Origin: Macquaria australasica | Lineage: Eukaryota; Chordata; Actinopteri; Centrarchiformes; Percichthyidae | Assembly (NCBI GenBank): GCA_005408345.1 | Contig: SEMN01000041.1 | Location: 1,667,501-1,731,500 of the forward strand | Direction: 5' to 3' | Length of the DNA: 64,000 nucleotides | Part shown: positions 1 to 13,058 of the stretch, in pieces | How positions within the stretch are numbered: the first letter of the stretch is position 1 | Layout of the letters: the number at the start of each line of letters is the position of its first letter | The notes under the pieces: model-generated | Seen by the model: only the letters and a program-made list of their open reading frames with translations | Databases searched by the model: none | What the model was told of the DNA's origin: nothing | Position numbers and translations under genes: made by a program

Positions 1-677
1 TCTGTAGGGGAGCCATTTGTCTAATTAATATATCAATGTTCACTAGTTTAGTTGGGCTAAAATGAATAATTACTGTAATGACTCAATTAGGTTTCATCCT
101 CTGCTTTGCTTGGGGAGGCACCTATAAGTCTTTTTTTCCCCACTGTACACCTTCAGTTGTTTTCCCAGGACGATGGATATTTGACTTTCATGTGCACCAC
201 AGTCAGCTGAATATATACATAGCACACACATAAGCCCATGAATATGGAAATTGTGCAAAACAGGTTGTGAGTGACTAACAACAAAGTTAGATTTTTCCTG
301 GTATATGGAAAAAAAATAACTTGCCATGGGGAACTCATAACTACCAGATATTAAATGATAAGTTTGGCAATACTCTATATTTTCTTATAGTCAACAAATG
401 CCATAAAAAGAACAAAACTAACAATGAAGTGAGCCTACTTGTATTGTCTGTGTAGCTAAAGCCTGATATAGCTTAATTCTCTGCCATAGACCTCCATTGT
501 TGTCCAAAAACTCCTAAAAACACACAAATGAGCCACACCATTGCACTGGGTGACATGTTACTTCATTACAATGAATGGGCATGGCTAGTGATTCAATATG
601 TATTAATTTGAAGCTGAAGATAATCCCCAAGAAAGGCACTTCTTCCATTAAGATAATGTTTGCTAATAATGCTAAGT
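1..677. other. Non-coding 5' flank, no recognised feature
   Basis: AT-rich unique-looking sequence. The open frames here are short and show no recognisable protein. I see no splice-bounded exon, RNA gene or clear repeat before the element that begins near position 678. Confidence 0.5.
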
Positions 678-1240
678 CTACAGCCATGCTAGATGCTCTG
701 TGAGGGTGTAGTCATGCACGGTAGTGCTTGAAGCTAAATGCTAAGGTCAGCATGCTAACATGCTTAGCGGGTACAATGTTCACCATGTTCACCAATTTAG
801 TTTAGTGTGTTAGCATGCTAACATTTACAAATTAGCACTAAACACAAAGTACAGCTGAGGCTGATGGGAATGTCATTAGTTTTGCAGCTATTTGGTCGTA
901 AACAAAAATAGTGGACAAATTAAAAATTTGACCTGATGATGGCGCTAGATGAAAAGTCAGGGAATCGCTACAGTTAATAAATTCATTTTGTGGGGACATG
1001 AGTGGCTGGATCAAATTTCATGGCAATCCATCCAATATTTGTGTAGACATTTCAGTCCAAACCACAAATGTCAACCTCACGGTGGCACCAAAAGGAAAAG
1101 TCAGGGGAATACCAAAGACATTAGGATTCATCCTCTGGGAACCATGAATATGTGTACAGAATTTCACGGCAATCCATCAAAAGTTGTTGAGATATTTCAG
1201 TCTGGACCGACCAACGTTGCCATCTCTTGAGCCATGTAAT
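678..1240 (+). repeat. Interspersed teleost repeat with internally duplicated unit
   Basis: This segment closely resembles a repeat I know from memory to be abundant in percomorph fish genomes. It begins with a zone rich in short palindromic words built on GCATGCTAAC (about 735-810). It continues with a block containing GATGGCGCTAGATGAAAAGT near 937-957 and ends near GGACCGACCAACGTTGCCAT (about 1203-1222). The body contains two diverged copies of one unit, starting near 950 and near 1096. Each copy has AAAAGTCAGGG, then a TTCA..GGCAATCCATC block, then a GAYATTTCAGTC block. No transposase is present, so it is non-autonomous. Its class is uncertain. The predicted 93-residue frame at 949-1230 is a by-product of the repeat and not a gene. 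Confidence 0.75.
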
Positions 1241-4200
1241 TCGTGTGTCTAAGCACCAAGCGGCCAGCTATTTTAGAGAACTTAAATTAAACTAGAACTA
1301 AAAGTGAAACTCTATATTTGTGACCAATTTTTTGAGATTTACATCTTCATTACAAATGAGTGACGTTGGGGCCAAGTGCCACAGACAGGGTAGGGAAGTC
1401 AGAAAGTGAGAGATGGACTAACACATTGTAGGTTTTGGTTTTTCATGGTATTTCTTGACAATAAGAAAAATGTAATACTAGTACCACCTTTTACTGAATG
1501 ATTTTGTCAATAAAAACCATGGTTTCCAGGGAAGGTGGCCTTTTTCTCTTAACAGGTGGCATACTGCTGTGGTACTGATGCCAAAATAGATTATCCTAAA
1601 GGTGATGCAAGTTTGCAAATGCATGATAATGAGATTCACACTGAGTTGCAAATCTGTTTGCTTCAGAAATGTCAGTGAACTACGTTATAACACCAGCTGC
1701 TGACCTGTCATTACAACTCTATCTAACAAGACAAAGCATCCAGTCGCAGCATCCATTTTTGCTCCAAACTGTTTCATATCATTTGAGTAATGACATTATA
1801 CTTAAAAAAGTACAACCTGAAACTTAGAACTCTGATTAAATATGATCAATTTGTATCGAGCAGAGAGATATTGAGGGAGTTCAAAAGAGATGGAAGAAAA
1901 GGCTGGAGGGACTGAGAGAAAGATGATATCAGCTGAGTGATTGAGATGCAGAGCAACAGGGACAGAAACGTTGAGAAGCTGGGTGATGTGTCATTGATTG
2001 GCACTCTCATAGAGCCAGGATAGAGTTCCACATCAGCACTGAGGAGTTCGATTCAAAGCGTATTGACAAATGTTCCCCTGTGCTTGGAAAGGGGAGAATG
2101 TGTTTAATTAATGGGCAAAACAAGGGGTATATGTTAAGTGGATTAAGCAGGGGGCAGGGCAGAGGGGATGGGCAAAATTGTGACTCTTTCACTGTAGAGA
2201 AGCTTGGCAATGTCTGCAATCGATACATTAATTAGTAGTGTGTAGTGTGTGATAATCACACAGAAAGTTGATGACAGTTCTACTTTGATTAACGATTTTA
2301 CTGGGAATCAGTCCAAGCGCAAAGCAAATGCGCCAGAACTGTGACATTAACAGCATAAAATATCCGTTGTACGACTGTATAAATGCGTATTGATGGACCG
2401 TGGTAAATGGGTTAAGAGACAGCCAGTGAAATGAATGGCAGCGCCATAAACAATCAAACATTTAATTGTACATTCCATTCCACTTAGCAACTCGGTTGGC
2501 TGAAAATAATCAATTTTAAAAGCCACTGAGTAAAGTCTCAGGAGTGCGGATTCTGTTTTTGGATAAATTTAATGTGCTGTAGACTTATCACCATCACGTT
2601 GAAACCCTTAATACTTCAACTGTGCACAAAAATGATTGCATTTCAGAAACTCCCTCTCTGTATCTCCTTTCACCTCTCAGTTCCATCACTTATTTTCCTC
2701 TCGTCCTTTCTCTCCAAGCATTTCAAATACAGCAGAAACCTTCTGAGAAAATACAACATGGCACAGATTGATTATAGGTCTCTGCTAATACATCGGAGAC
2801 CGCCACATTGTACGGATGTTGCAGAGCATTGAGGGGAAATGGATAAATCTACCAGTATGCTTGTCTGATTGCACTGCACAAACAGCTGACTGTAGCTTCT
2901 TTTGCTGCGGCATTTTTGTGAAAATCTGAATTAAATAATGAAATGTTTTTTAAATCTACAAACTGACGAGAAGTTTATATGTGATGATGAGTGTATATGT
3001 TTTTGTGTACATCTCTGGCTGTCAATCCGAGAGCTGCTTATCAATTCTCTTTTATTTATCCATCAATCAGACAGCCAACACTGCAGTACTTCTTCAGGGG
3101 AAAAAATGTTTCCAGGCAACTGCTGCAACAGCTTACTGAGAGACAACTATCAAAGAGACAGAAATCACAACTCATTCGTGTGCAGGGCCATTTAGCTGCT
3201 TCTCTAACAGAGTTTGAGGGTTAAGTTGAAGGAATCAATATCTGCCCCCTCCCGTACTTGTATGGTTGTTTGTTATACAATGAAGCAGCACTGAAGTTAA
3301 TGGTACAAAACAAGTGAGTGCATGTTTAGCGTGCCTTTGTAGTGTTGAAAGCCTGATTCATCAGTTTACAGATCGGAGTTTCAGGACTACAAGCATTTTC
3401 CATTGGCAGAAATCATCTCTTTGGTTGAATTAAACAGAGCCAGGAGACCTTTTTAAAAATATGTCTTTCATTTTTTTACAAGGCCCCTAGAGGTATTCAC
3501 ATACGGCTACTTTAGACGAGTATTTGTAGTCCAGAAGACATTGAATTTTTTTTAGTAAGCCATAGACAGAAGTCAATATGGTACTTAACGTTGAGCAAGT
3601 TGCCCTTCTACTTTGAAACTTGCTCCATGTGTTGCTGCTGAGCACTTGGCAGAGCGATAGGATTCATCATGCATCTTTTTCTGTTGTTCAAAGATTGTAC
3701 CATTTTCTTTGCACCCTCCTTTTTTTTGCCATCTCCAGATACAAACTCTACTCTATACGTACACTTAAGATGTCTATCTTACTTAACGTATATAACTGAT
3801 ATCAGTAGGATCTGAATTAATGGCTAGTTTTCACAAATATATATATTTAGTGGTCAGAATTCTAAGCTTTATAACACATTTTTCCAATTTTTTTATTCTT
3901 GCTTTCTACAATATCTGCACATGGCTACTACAGTAGACTACATGCTTACAATATGGCAAATAAAATATGTTTAAAATTGGGCAACTAAAACACTTAGTTA
4001 AGGTTAAAAAACATTTATTGGTGATTCACACAAACACAGCCACACAAAACACAGAACCACAGTGGACACAGGTTAGAAATATGGCCCACTGTTGTTTCAG
4101 CCACTCTTTCATTTTATCTGTAGAAAATTTAATGATAAATTTTAGCTGACTCACTGGTGTTCTGCTTTTATAGCTACAAATGCGAGCTCAATTATATCGA

Positions 4201-7200
4201 GACTGATTAACGTGGAATTTATACAGAGGAAGCAAGTGTCACATGGAGTAAAAATTAATAAATTATACGGTACCTGGATATTTCTAAACAATAAAACATG
4301 TTGCACTTGGAGGCTTTTGAAAAAGCTGTTTTGGACCAAGTGGCCCAGGATATAGTCATCATAGTTTCACAGCTGTTTCTTTTTTTATGGAGAGAAATCT
4401 CTATGGGCCTCGGAGCATCACGCATGCATGTGCACCTTATGATTTTGCCCACTCTGCCAAAATCACCACAGTTCAGCTCTGTCCCCGGGGGCACAGTTTT
4501 TTGTTTGGCTCAGCCCAGTCGACAAATGTGATTATTCTGCTGCCGGAGCAGCTCTGTCTCTGGGAGTGTTTGTATAACTAAAATTACAATCTGTAGTATA
4601 TGTAGGCCTTCTGTACACATGTTAATGAAGCAGTGAGAGTTAATAAATATCGTTGCTGCCTTCTACAAACATATGTGGTTTAGAGATGTTAATTACAGCA
4701 CTGCAGCTGTTAAAATACAAGGTATTCAAATGTTTACTTTTATGATAGATGTGAATGCTGAAGAATTTGTAGACATGAAATTGAAATGCATCAGTATACT
4801 CTGACACAACCATCCTGATTGATTAGTAATCTATCTTCACAGTACTGTATATCAGTGCTGTGGTGATAATACACTGGTGGCTGCCAACATAATATCTTAT
4901 GCATGGCACCAGTTCTGCAGCACAGAATGCTTAGCAATGCCAGCCACATCCAATCAAGACATTGTTCCACAACTCTGCGGAGGTTACCAAGTAAGAGGAC
5001 AGAGCAAAGGAGCCCCATTTGTAATGAGTCGCAGTGTAATGCAGAGCGGGGTAGATGGAGAACGAGATAGTGGGGGAGAAAAAAAACAAAAGACCGAGCA
5101 GGACAGGACTGGATGAGGTAGTCAGAGCAGATTGCAGGATTGCGTTAACGATAAGAGATGGCGAAATCAATTCGAGACGAAATGAGAAAGATTGATTTGG
5201 GAGTGAAACAAAGAAAATAGTGACAAGGGCAGGTATGGGAGGATTGAGGGAGTTGAGAAGGAGGGAAAAATGGAAAGATGACAGAAAAAGAGATATCATA
5301 TTATAGGTGACTGAAAGTGACAGACCGTCAAAATTGTGAAAGAGCTCTAAAACTGCACATAAAACACTTTATGTGCAGACATTTAATGTGTCAATCAAGG
5401 ATTTTGTATGAAAGGTTTATCATTTTCCAAAGTTTATTTTTCATTCTTCTTTTGAATTGTTTTCAGATTAGTTTGAGTTGTAAAGGAAGTTGATTTTATC
5501 TTCTACCTTAGTGTCTAGATCTGAAGCACTGCCATCACTTATTAATTCATTTGTTGATCTATTTATTTATTTTTGTCGTTCATCTGTCCATTTCCTTTCT
5601 TACTTTCCAACTCATAGTAAGATTATCTGTCCCCAGTGGTTGCTCGGATGAATGAGAAGAAGAAGCCTCATCATCCACTCGCCTCCTCTTGGCAGAGCTG
5701 CTGAACTGTGTGGGCTGCTTCATGTATTTGACACCCTGTGTCCTTGTTTGATTTTTAATTTTCTTAACCGTAAGAACCTTGGCGAGGCAATTAATGGAAT
5801 CATTCTGAAGATCCCAGATGGCTAAATAGTTTATCACACTGAAATTATAAATACATTTATTAATTATCACATTATGATTGAGTATAATAGCTGTTGACTT
5901 ATTAATTATTATGATTCTTGAAGAAGTTGTACACATACATTTCTATAAACAATTACAACTTTAAATACATGATCCTTATTTTTGACACAAACCCACCACC
6001 ATACTGTTTGACCTCGGCTGACGGTCATGCTGTCAGACATGAGTGCATTTGTGCAACAGCAAAATTCATTATTGCAAATGTTAGTACAGTCTGGCAGTTT
6101 GTCTGTCTGTCTCCCTGGCTCTTGCTCTCTCTCTCTCCTTCACATCCATTTACTCTCTTTTTACACCTCAGGCAAAAAGCGAGGTTGCTATCCTCATTAA
6201 CCTCCCTGCCTCTCTCCAGCTCACCTCAGGCCAGCCCCACCTTAAGCTGCACTCATTACTGCTGAATCAAGCTGGGGAGATGGAAATTGAAGCTGGGAGA
6301 AGCAGAGAAAGTACGAAGGGGATAGACAAATAGTCGGCTGGAGAGGGAAGACTGTCATAATGGGTGACAGAGAGGGAAATAAGAAGAGGAGAGAAACAAC
6401 AACTGGAAACAAAAAAAACAAAAAAAAAATCAGAGAAAAGGAGTCATTCGCTTTAGTGTGGTTAAAAGAAAAAAGGACAAAAGAGACAGACGACAGGGGC
6501 AGAGAATCCATTAGGGAACTCGGGAGTGGCTAAGATGATGTGTGAGCCAGTCATAAGCAGACATGCTCAAAGCTTAAAACTATGGCACTTGGCATGGTTA
6601 TCCATGATAGATATCTACCTTCAGATACCAGTTATTCATCAATGCCACATTTCTGTTAGCTGCGAGACTACCAATTCAGGCTCAGAGCAAAGTAGTTTCA
6701 TGGCCTCTCCTATCCTTTTCTAAGGATTCTGACTGGACTAATCTCAACCAAACTGCTTTTGTGGACCCTTCTGCTGCTTCGCTTCAATAATCCCTACAAA
6801 CGTATCATTGATTAATGAGTTGCTGCTTAAAAGTGCAACAGTTATGGATACAAATAGATGCAAAAGTACTCTTGAGGATAATGAAGCACACCATTTTTTT
6901 TCTTCCCACCACTGAAAAGTTCCCCTTTTTTTGCTGCCCATTTGTTTCAAGATGTGGGATATGTGGATGATTAATGGCATCAGGAATGCTCTTGAAATAC
7001 TATCATTAAGAATTTTTTAATTAGTAGGGGATGGTTTGCAGAGTGAGACGCAGCACTTATTCCCGGACTGAGGAAAAACGACAGAGCTCAGCAGCAAAGG
7101 CCTCCTCATGGCCAGAAGGCAACCAGCGGACGCTAACTAAGGCATTGATGTGACATGATACACGACCGGCTGATCCGACATCAGTCTGCACTAATAAAGT

Positions 7201-10200
7201 AATTATACTGATGTTTTTTTGTGTCATTGTGCTTCAATAGCCCATGTCAGTGACTTGCATCTATAAAGTCAGAGTGTTGCAGTGATGGAAAAATTTGATG
7301 GAGTGGAGAATTAAAATGAACGGAAAATGGCAGTTGCATTTTGAAAGCCATAAAACAGAGAGAGAGCGAGAGAGAGAGAGAGAGAGAGAGAGAGTTAGGC
7401 AGCAGACATGATTAAATTCCATCATCTATTACAGCTCGGCTCGTGGCTTTGATCTGGCTTCAAGGCCGCACTCTCGGACGCGCTCAGGCTCCATTCGCTT
7501 CTTAAAAGGTGACTCTCCCTGCACTGTGGTTCATCATTCATTTACTATCCATCATTCTCAGCCTATGGGAAAACACCATCCATGTATATATATATGTCTG
7601 TGTGCGTCCACATACACTTACCCACACACTCATCCTTTGGTTAAAGCAATTAGCAGCCTTGACCAAGATGGAGTACAACATTTACATTTTGACCCTGAAA
7701 GAGAAAAACCTTCAGTTTTTCCTGTGTTTTGACTTTTTCTTCTCTCCCTTTTCTTCGACTTCTCTCCATTTCCTCCATCTCTTGGCAGGCTCTCTTTGTC
7801 ATCTCCTCTTCAGATTCAGATGCAGTTCCTCAATTTCAAGGTACTTTACAAGCGTGGCGTGTTGCGGCAGCAGCAATCAGCAGTGAAAACAATTGTGTGC
7901 TTAAAATGGATGTAACAACATCAACTTGTGAGGCGCTAACAGCAAGGGTTGTATCGGAAATGAACCAAATTAATAGGTTATGGTTAATAAATCAATTTTC
8001 CTGAATTAGAATGTGAGGCCTGTTACTTTTTCTCTCAGTTTGGAAAGTTTACAGAGGACGAAAACCAATTCGATTAACAGGTGGAGCTTAAATGTCAATC
8101 AACCTCTGTCATTTTCTTCTGACCCACCACTCCCTTCTCTTTCCTTCTCATCTTCTTCATGTCGATCAAACATCCTAACCCGCATCACCCTACCCTTTTC
8201 CCCACTGATCCAACTATCATCCTCCATCCATAATCCCCTACATGAATCTCCCATCCAATTCTCCTCTCCGTCCATCTGTACTCCTCCATTTCTCCGGGAG
8301 CAGGGGAGCTTTTCAGCTTCTCCCTTTCTTTTCCCTCCTTCTTCCATATCTTCCTCTCTTGCTTTTCCCTCCCTGTCTTTCTGCTTCCTTGCACCTCTTG
8401 GGATAACATAACTCAGAAGACAAGCCTTCCGAGACCAAAGGCTCTCGGTCGCTCTCCCTCCGTCCCTCTCTCCTTCAATCCTTCTCAGTGGGGTTCTCCG
8501 AGGGACAGTGATTACAACAAAGTCACTGCCGCCTCTGCTATGCCAATTAATGTGGGGGGCTTAAAGACGAAGCAAGGGGGAAGAGGGAAATATGTGCCCG
8601 TGCCCGCATCTCCATACATTACCATACTAAACAGGCTGGTGGGGCATCTCAGCCCAACTGGTAGCTCTACAGCAGACACTTCAGGGACAGGTTCCCCCAG
8701 CCAGACGTACTCCAACTCAGACATGTTTGCATAAACTGCGCTGCTCCTCAAACAAGCTCGGCGAGGTGTCCTTCTGTGTTTGTCCTTACAGTCAAGGTGC
8801 CAACATCTGACATTATAGTACGGGTCTGCTTTATACTCTATTAATTGGGTGTGAAATGACTGTCATTTCAGCGCAGGCACTCAAGGTGTCTCAGTGACTC
8901 TGACTGCGGGTGATACGTGCATAGGCTCAGGCATATACCCTTACTGCACAATTGAGTATAACAGGCAAACATATGCACACATATGCTACAATGCATCTAG
9001 CAGAAATTTAAATAGCTTGCTGCAAAGTGTGGTTACGTTACAATCCATCAAGCTAACCTCAGTGTTCCTCCCCCTGATGAGTAATGATGCACTCAGTGGC
9101 ATTGTGGCCAGTCAATCACACTCTAGTATGCATCATGACCCCATCATACATCAAACAACCCTGATCACTGTGACTCTAACATTTCCCCTCATACTCAAGG
9201 AAGCCATATAGCTATAATCATTCTATTTTGCTATAATTGCACCATGACAGCGCCGTAGAGCTTGTTAGCTCAGTACAAGAAGGACTACAAGAAAATGGTC
9301 ACTCACCGAAGTCATGAAAAACGGAGCTAATGAGAGTGTAACATTTTTTGCAGAAATGACTGGGATTATTAAGTCAAAAATTTGTTACAGTAACTGGCTG
9401 CTGCAGCTACGAGAAGCTCCACCTAAGAAAGGTTAAGAAATTAAAGACTGAAGGTAAAACAGAAAATCTACTAAAGGTCAGAGCTCTAAGATGACTACTC
9501 TAATTAGTGTTACCTATGAAGAAGATGAGGTCTCCCTCTTCAGAAAAAAAGTCTCCTGTGCTTCTGGGAGAAGCTCTGAAAAAGCTCTAAGCTATGTTTT
9601 CTCTGGCTCATCTCGTATTACTGTACCATTTTCTTTTAACAGACCTAAGAGGCTGCCCTGTCCATTGCATTACATCCTCTTTAAACATATCCCCCCTGTA
9701 CAAAGCCACTTGCCTCCACTTGTCTTTTGCATTACTTTGCCTTCAGCCAACATTTAAAATGACTGAGCAAGCACATACACACTCATAACGTCAAACATGT
9801 GCTTTCCTATTACTGTCTACTCACCTACGCTTGAATCTTTCTGTATTTGCCCATTCCACCAACCAACAAGTGTCTTCCTCCGGCAAGTCTGAAATGAGGG
9901 TCCAATGAGGGTCCACTATCAGTCTCTGTAAGTCATCTTAGTGAGTCTCTGTGGGCCCTCCAAGTCTCCAGGGGCCCTCGAGTCCAGCTCGGTGCTCATA
10001 TTAATGCTGCACATTGATGCAGGACTAATATGATTGTTCATGTTCTTCTCAGCAGAGTTGCCCTCAGGGACAAAATCAGACACTGAGACTATAATGCTTT
10101 TAGATAAAAATAAATAAATAAATCACCGAAAATATTAAAACATCGCACCAAACTTAACAGCCAAGATGTCTCTAAACTGAACAGTCAGAAGATATAAAGA

Positions 10201-10215
10201 GATTATAAGTGGCTC
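1241..10215. other. Non-coding 5' flank
   Basis: No supported gene. The stretch contains a purine-rich segment on the + strand near 5050-5290 and another near 6250-6500. Pyrimidine-rich segments lie near 6110-6240 and 8100-8400 and generate long but low-complexity open frames. A GA microsatellite lies at 7357-7394. Segments at about 2230-2465 and 7010-7220 have the mixed, non-repetitive, homeodomain-word-rich texture often seen in conserved non-coding elements. A protein-like minus-strand frame at 5580-5936 is discussed under findings. Confidence 0.5.
7357..7394. repeat. (GA)n microsatellite
   Basis: Near-perfect AG dinucleotide run of about 38 bases with a single CG interruption near 7367-7368. 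It is flanked by non-repetitive sequence. Confidence 0.95.
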
Positions 10216-10310
10216 TTATCCATTCCGGTTTACTTGGCTTCACTTTAGCATAGCGGGAGGAAGTGGTGACCCGTTGTCTTCATATACAGTCTATTCTTCG
10301 CACCCAGTGG
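10216..10310. repeat. Fragment of teleost interspersed repeat
   Basis: Contains TTGGCTTCACTTTAGCATAG, then GGAGGAAGTGGTGAC, then CATATACAGTCTAT (about 10286-10299). From memory this word order (a TTCACTTT..GGAGGAAGTGAC block followed by TATACAGTCTAT) belongs to a short repeat common in teleost genomes. The ends are unclear and the copy is diverged. Confidence 0.45.
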
Positions 10311-12479
10311 TTTTCCATCCACCCGTCAGCATTGTTTAAGTGCAGAGAAGAAAGCCTCTTTAGGATATGCTGCTACAGTAGAGAACCACTGTAAGTTATA
10401 TAAGAGACACTCAAAGTAACAATGTTTATGTACACGTGAGCATGTTGTGTGTCTACAGTAACTGTTGCATGTGTAAATTAGTTTTTTGCCTTTAACTACA
10501 ATGCAAAATGCAGCACCAGTTCCTTATGCTGAGGCATGTCAGTCGTCCCAAAATAAAGAAATATTCCTCTGTCTCAGCCCCCCCCCCAGCCCGCTTCCAC
10601 TGTGCTCAGGATGTCATACACTATGATGGGAGCAGGCGAGGTCTGAGGGTAATTGGCTTTGTAAAATCTGAGTCAAAATGCAAATTTATGTCAACATTTT
10701 CGCAGGTGTTTTTACTTTTATTGAATAACTTGGAACAACAGAGTACAAACATACAAACATACTGCAACTTGTGACAGGTCTATAAATAATCTCCACGAGT
10801 ACACGGAAACCCAGCTGAATTACTGATTGCAATCATGAATACCATTAATGAAGCTTTGCAACTGCACATACAGTATCTCTTGTTTGGATCAGAGTTTTAG
10901 TATCACGCAGAGGCAATGTTTCTATGCTAATGTGGAAGCTGTACAATAACTGTCCTGCGGCATTTCAGTGCAAATACCAAATGAAGTGTCCAAATGAAGA
11001 GGAGGAGGAGGAGGAGGAAATGCTGATTAGAGGAACAGCGCACCATACTATGCTAGGCTTAATTGTTTTGTACAAACAATAGCATATAGTTAAGGGTGTG
11101 TACAAGCCATGTTGAATTGGGGTTTCCCTCAGGCTAAAGACTAGACCTACTGTATTCTCTTTATTCAGTTACTTGTATTATATTTATATTATCGTCCCCG
11201 CTCTTTGTGTGTGCAACTTTGCTGCTACTGATACTGATACTGTGATTATCTATCTATCTATCTAATTTTGCATCAGTTAGCTAAAAATTAGAAAGTAACC
11301 TTCAAAAATAACGCCCTAATGAACCAGTGGTTAACATCATAAACACGACATGGCTCCGGATTCACTCCACTGTGTCAAATCTTATTAATAATGAATAATA
11401 AGTATTTACAAACAAATCACCCACTAGTAACTAATGCTGGGCTTTTATTAGCTGACTCATTAATCAGTCCTGGGTTTTCTTAGTGCTTGCCCATTCATCT
11501 TTCTCCATCTTTCATCTGAGGCAGATATGCAGTCAGTTAATCCCCAACTGTATTTATTGTAATTCTGCCCGAATACCATAAATCAGCTAGCGGTGCTTTA
11601 TAACTTATGCACTCAGCAGTAATAAAGCATTAATTGGATATTCTGGGAATAAAGAAACAAGTGTATCAGTCAAAAATGGAACAATACATCAGCCAATATG
11701 GAAATAAACATCTCAGGCATACAGTAAATATTTCAAAATGGACCCAGTGGGCACTGCATGAGTGTATGTTATGTGTTTCTGACCGAGGAGGTCTGCTGAT
11801 ATGAAGCAATACGACTGTAATGAACTGCCAAATGTTAGGGAAGTATATACATTTTGGCAATCAAGTTTTCTGAGACTTTCACAGCTTCCTGTGTACTTGC
11901 TAGCTGGTATCTGTCTTCCTTGCAAGATGGTCAGCTCACCATGTCACTAGCCTTTTAAAAGAAACTTCGGCCTAGATCTTAACTCACGCTTTTAGTACCA
12001 GACGTGGCGCAGAGATCAGGAGACTAACATGTTTAGAGATGGCTCATTAGCACCTCTGCATAAATATAGAGTGTCTTTCAACAGGAGTTTATGTCACCTA
12101 CCATTAAGTCAGATGGTGTGTTTTCTGCAGTGCTGTTGCAATCTGCTCTGACACTCGACCCAGTCCACCCAGTCTACCCACAACTTATATGTATGTGGCC
12201 AGTTTTCTCACTGTCTTTACAGGCTTCTCCTCCTCTGATCTGACAATATTAATTTTTAGTAATTGAGTAACATCTGCTCATCAGCAGCACAACCTGTCAT
12301 TCTACCTCGTTCTGTTTTCATTTATCTTCTCCAAAACTCGCGCACCGGAGCCCATATGGCTCCACCTGCCCCCCCACCTCTGTCTCTGTAGTTATTATGC
12401 CTGCCTGTCCCCCTGTGGACTGTTTTCTCTGAGTACTGCAGCAACGCCGAACCGATCATAAATCACATTGCATTATCAC
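10311..12479. other. Non-coding proximal 5' flank
   Basis: No supported gene. It includes a (GGA)n run at about 10998-11019 and an ATCT tetranucleotide run at 11246-11264. The stretch at about 11385-11660 is rich in ATTAAT/TTAATTGG words, has low repetitiveness and is a candidate conserved non-coding element. Base composition becomes GC-richer from about 12340 toward the promoter. Confidence 0.5.
11246..11264. repeat. (ATCT)n microsatellite
   Basis: Short run of four to five ATCT units followed by TAATTTTG. It is preceded by a short GATACT direct repeat. Confidence 0.85.
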
Positions 12480-12725
12480 CGCGCCGTGCTTCGCCTCGCG
12501 CTCTACCCGCCCACCGCGCGCCTCTGATTGGCCGGTGAGGCTCCTTGGCCGGCCTCTCCGAGCGCCACATCGGTGGAACCGTAAATCCCGCCTCCTTCCT
12601 TGGGGCCGGTGATTGGGAAAGGGGCTCTCCTTGAACTGTCAATCATGCTCTTTCTTGTGCGCCTCGCATTCAGTGCTGCTCCCTGCGACGCGCTGAGTGC
12701 GGAGCGACGAGACGCGCTGCATACC
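12480..12725 (+). promoter_or_regulatory. CpG-rich TATA-less promoter region
   Basis: This is the most CpG-dense stretch near the supported exon, with many CG dinucleotides between 12480 and 12720 in an otherwise CpG-poor window. It contains a GC box in reverse orientation (CCGCCC, 12507-12512) and two inverted CCAAT boxes (ATTGG at 12527-12531 and 12612-12616) spaced 85 bases apart. A further CCCGCC lies at 12587-12592. I see no TATA box at a suitable distance. The location 0.5-0.7 kb upstream of the start codon fits a promoter with dispersed start sites. The transcription start itself is not visible and is inferred to lie around 12650-12780. Confidence 0.65.
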
Positions 12726-12826
12726 AACAGAGACATACTGGAGCAGGCTAATTAAGGCTGAGTGGCGACTTGCGACTGCTCAGGACGCGCAGACCCCATC
12801 CTGTTCTCTGACAAAAAAACATATTT

Positions 12827-12922
12827 ATGTCAAGTCACTGGACAGTTTCAATTTTACCTTTTCTTCCCATGCATTTTCTAAAAGATTTTCTATTTCCTTC
12901 AAGGCACCGAGAGCCAAACTAA
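12827..12922 (+). other. Upstream ORF 1 in presumed 5' UTR
   Basis: ATG at 12827-12829, 31 codons, stop TAA at 12920-12922. A second in-frame ATG lies at 12869-12871. The frame differs from that of the main start codon and ends about 300 bases before it. It matters only if the transcript starts upstream of 12827, which is inferred from promoter position. The peptide matches nothing I recognise, so the likely role, if any, is damping of main-frame translation. Confidence 0.4.
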
Positions 12923-13058
12923 GTGTCTGGGATATTTGTTTTTTTCTGCTCTGATATTTTTCTGATTGAGAGATTCCACACAGGAGAAGACAAACAGCCC
13001 TCTCCGTCTCTCTCTCCGACGGGGGTCATCAAAAGGAAAAGTCAAGTGGACAAGACTG

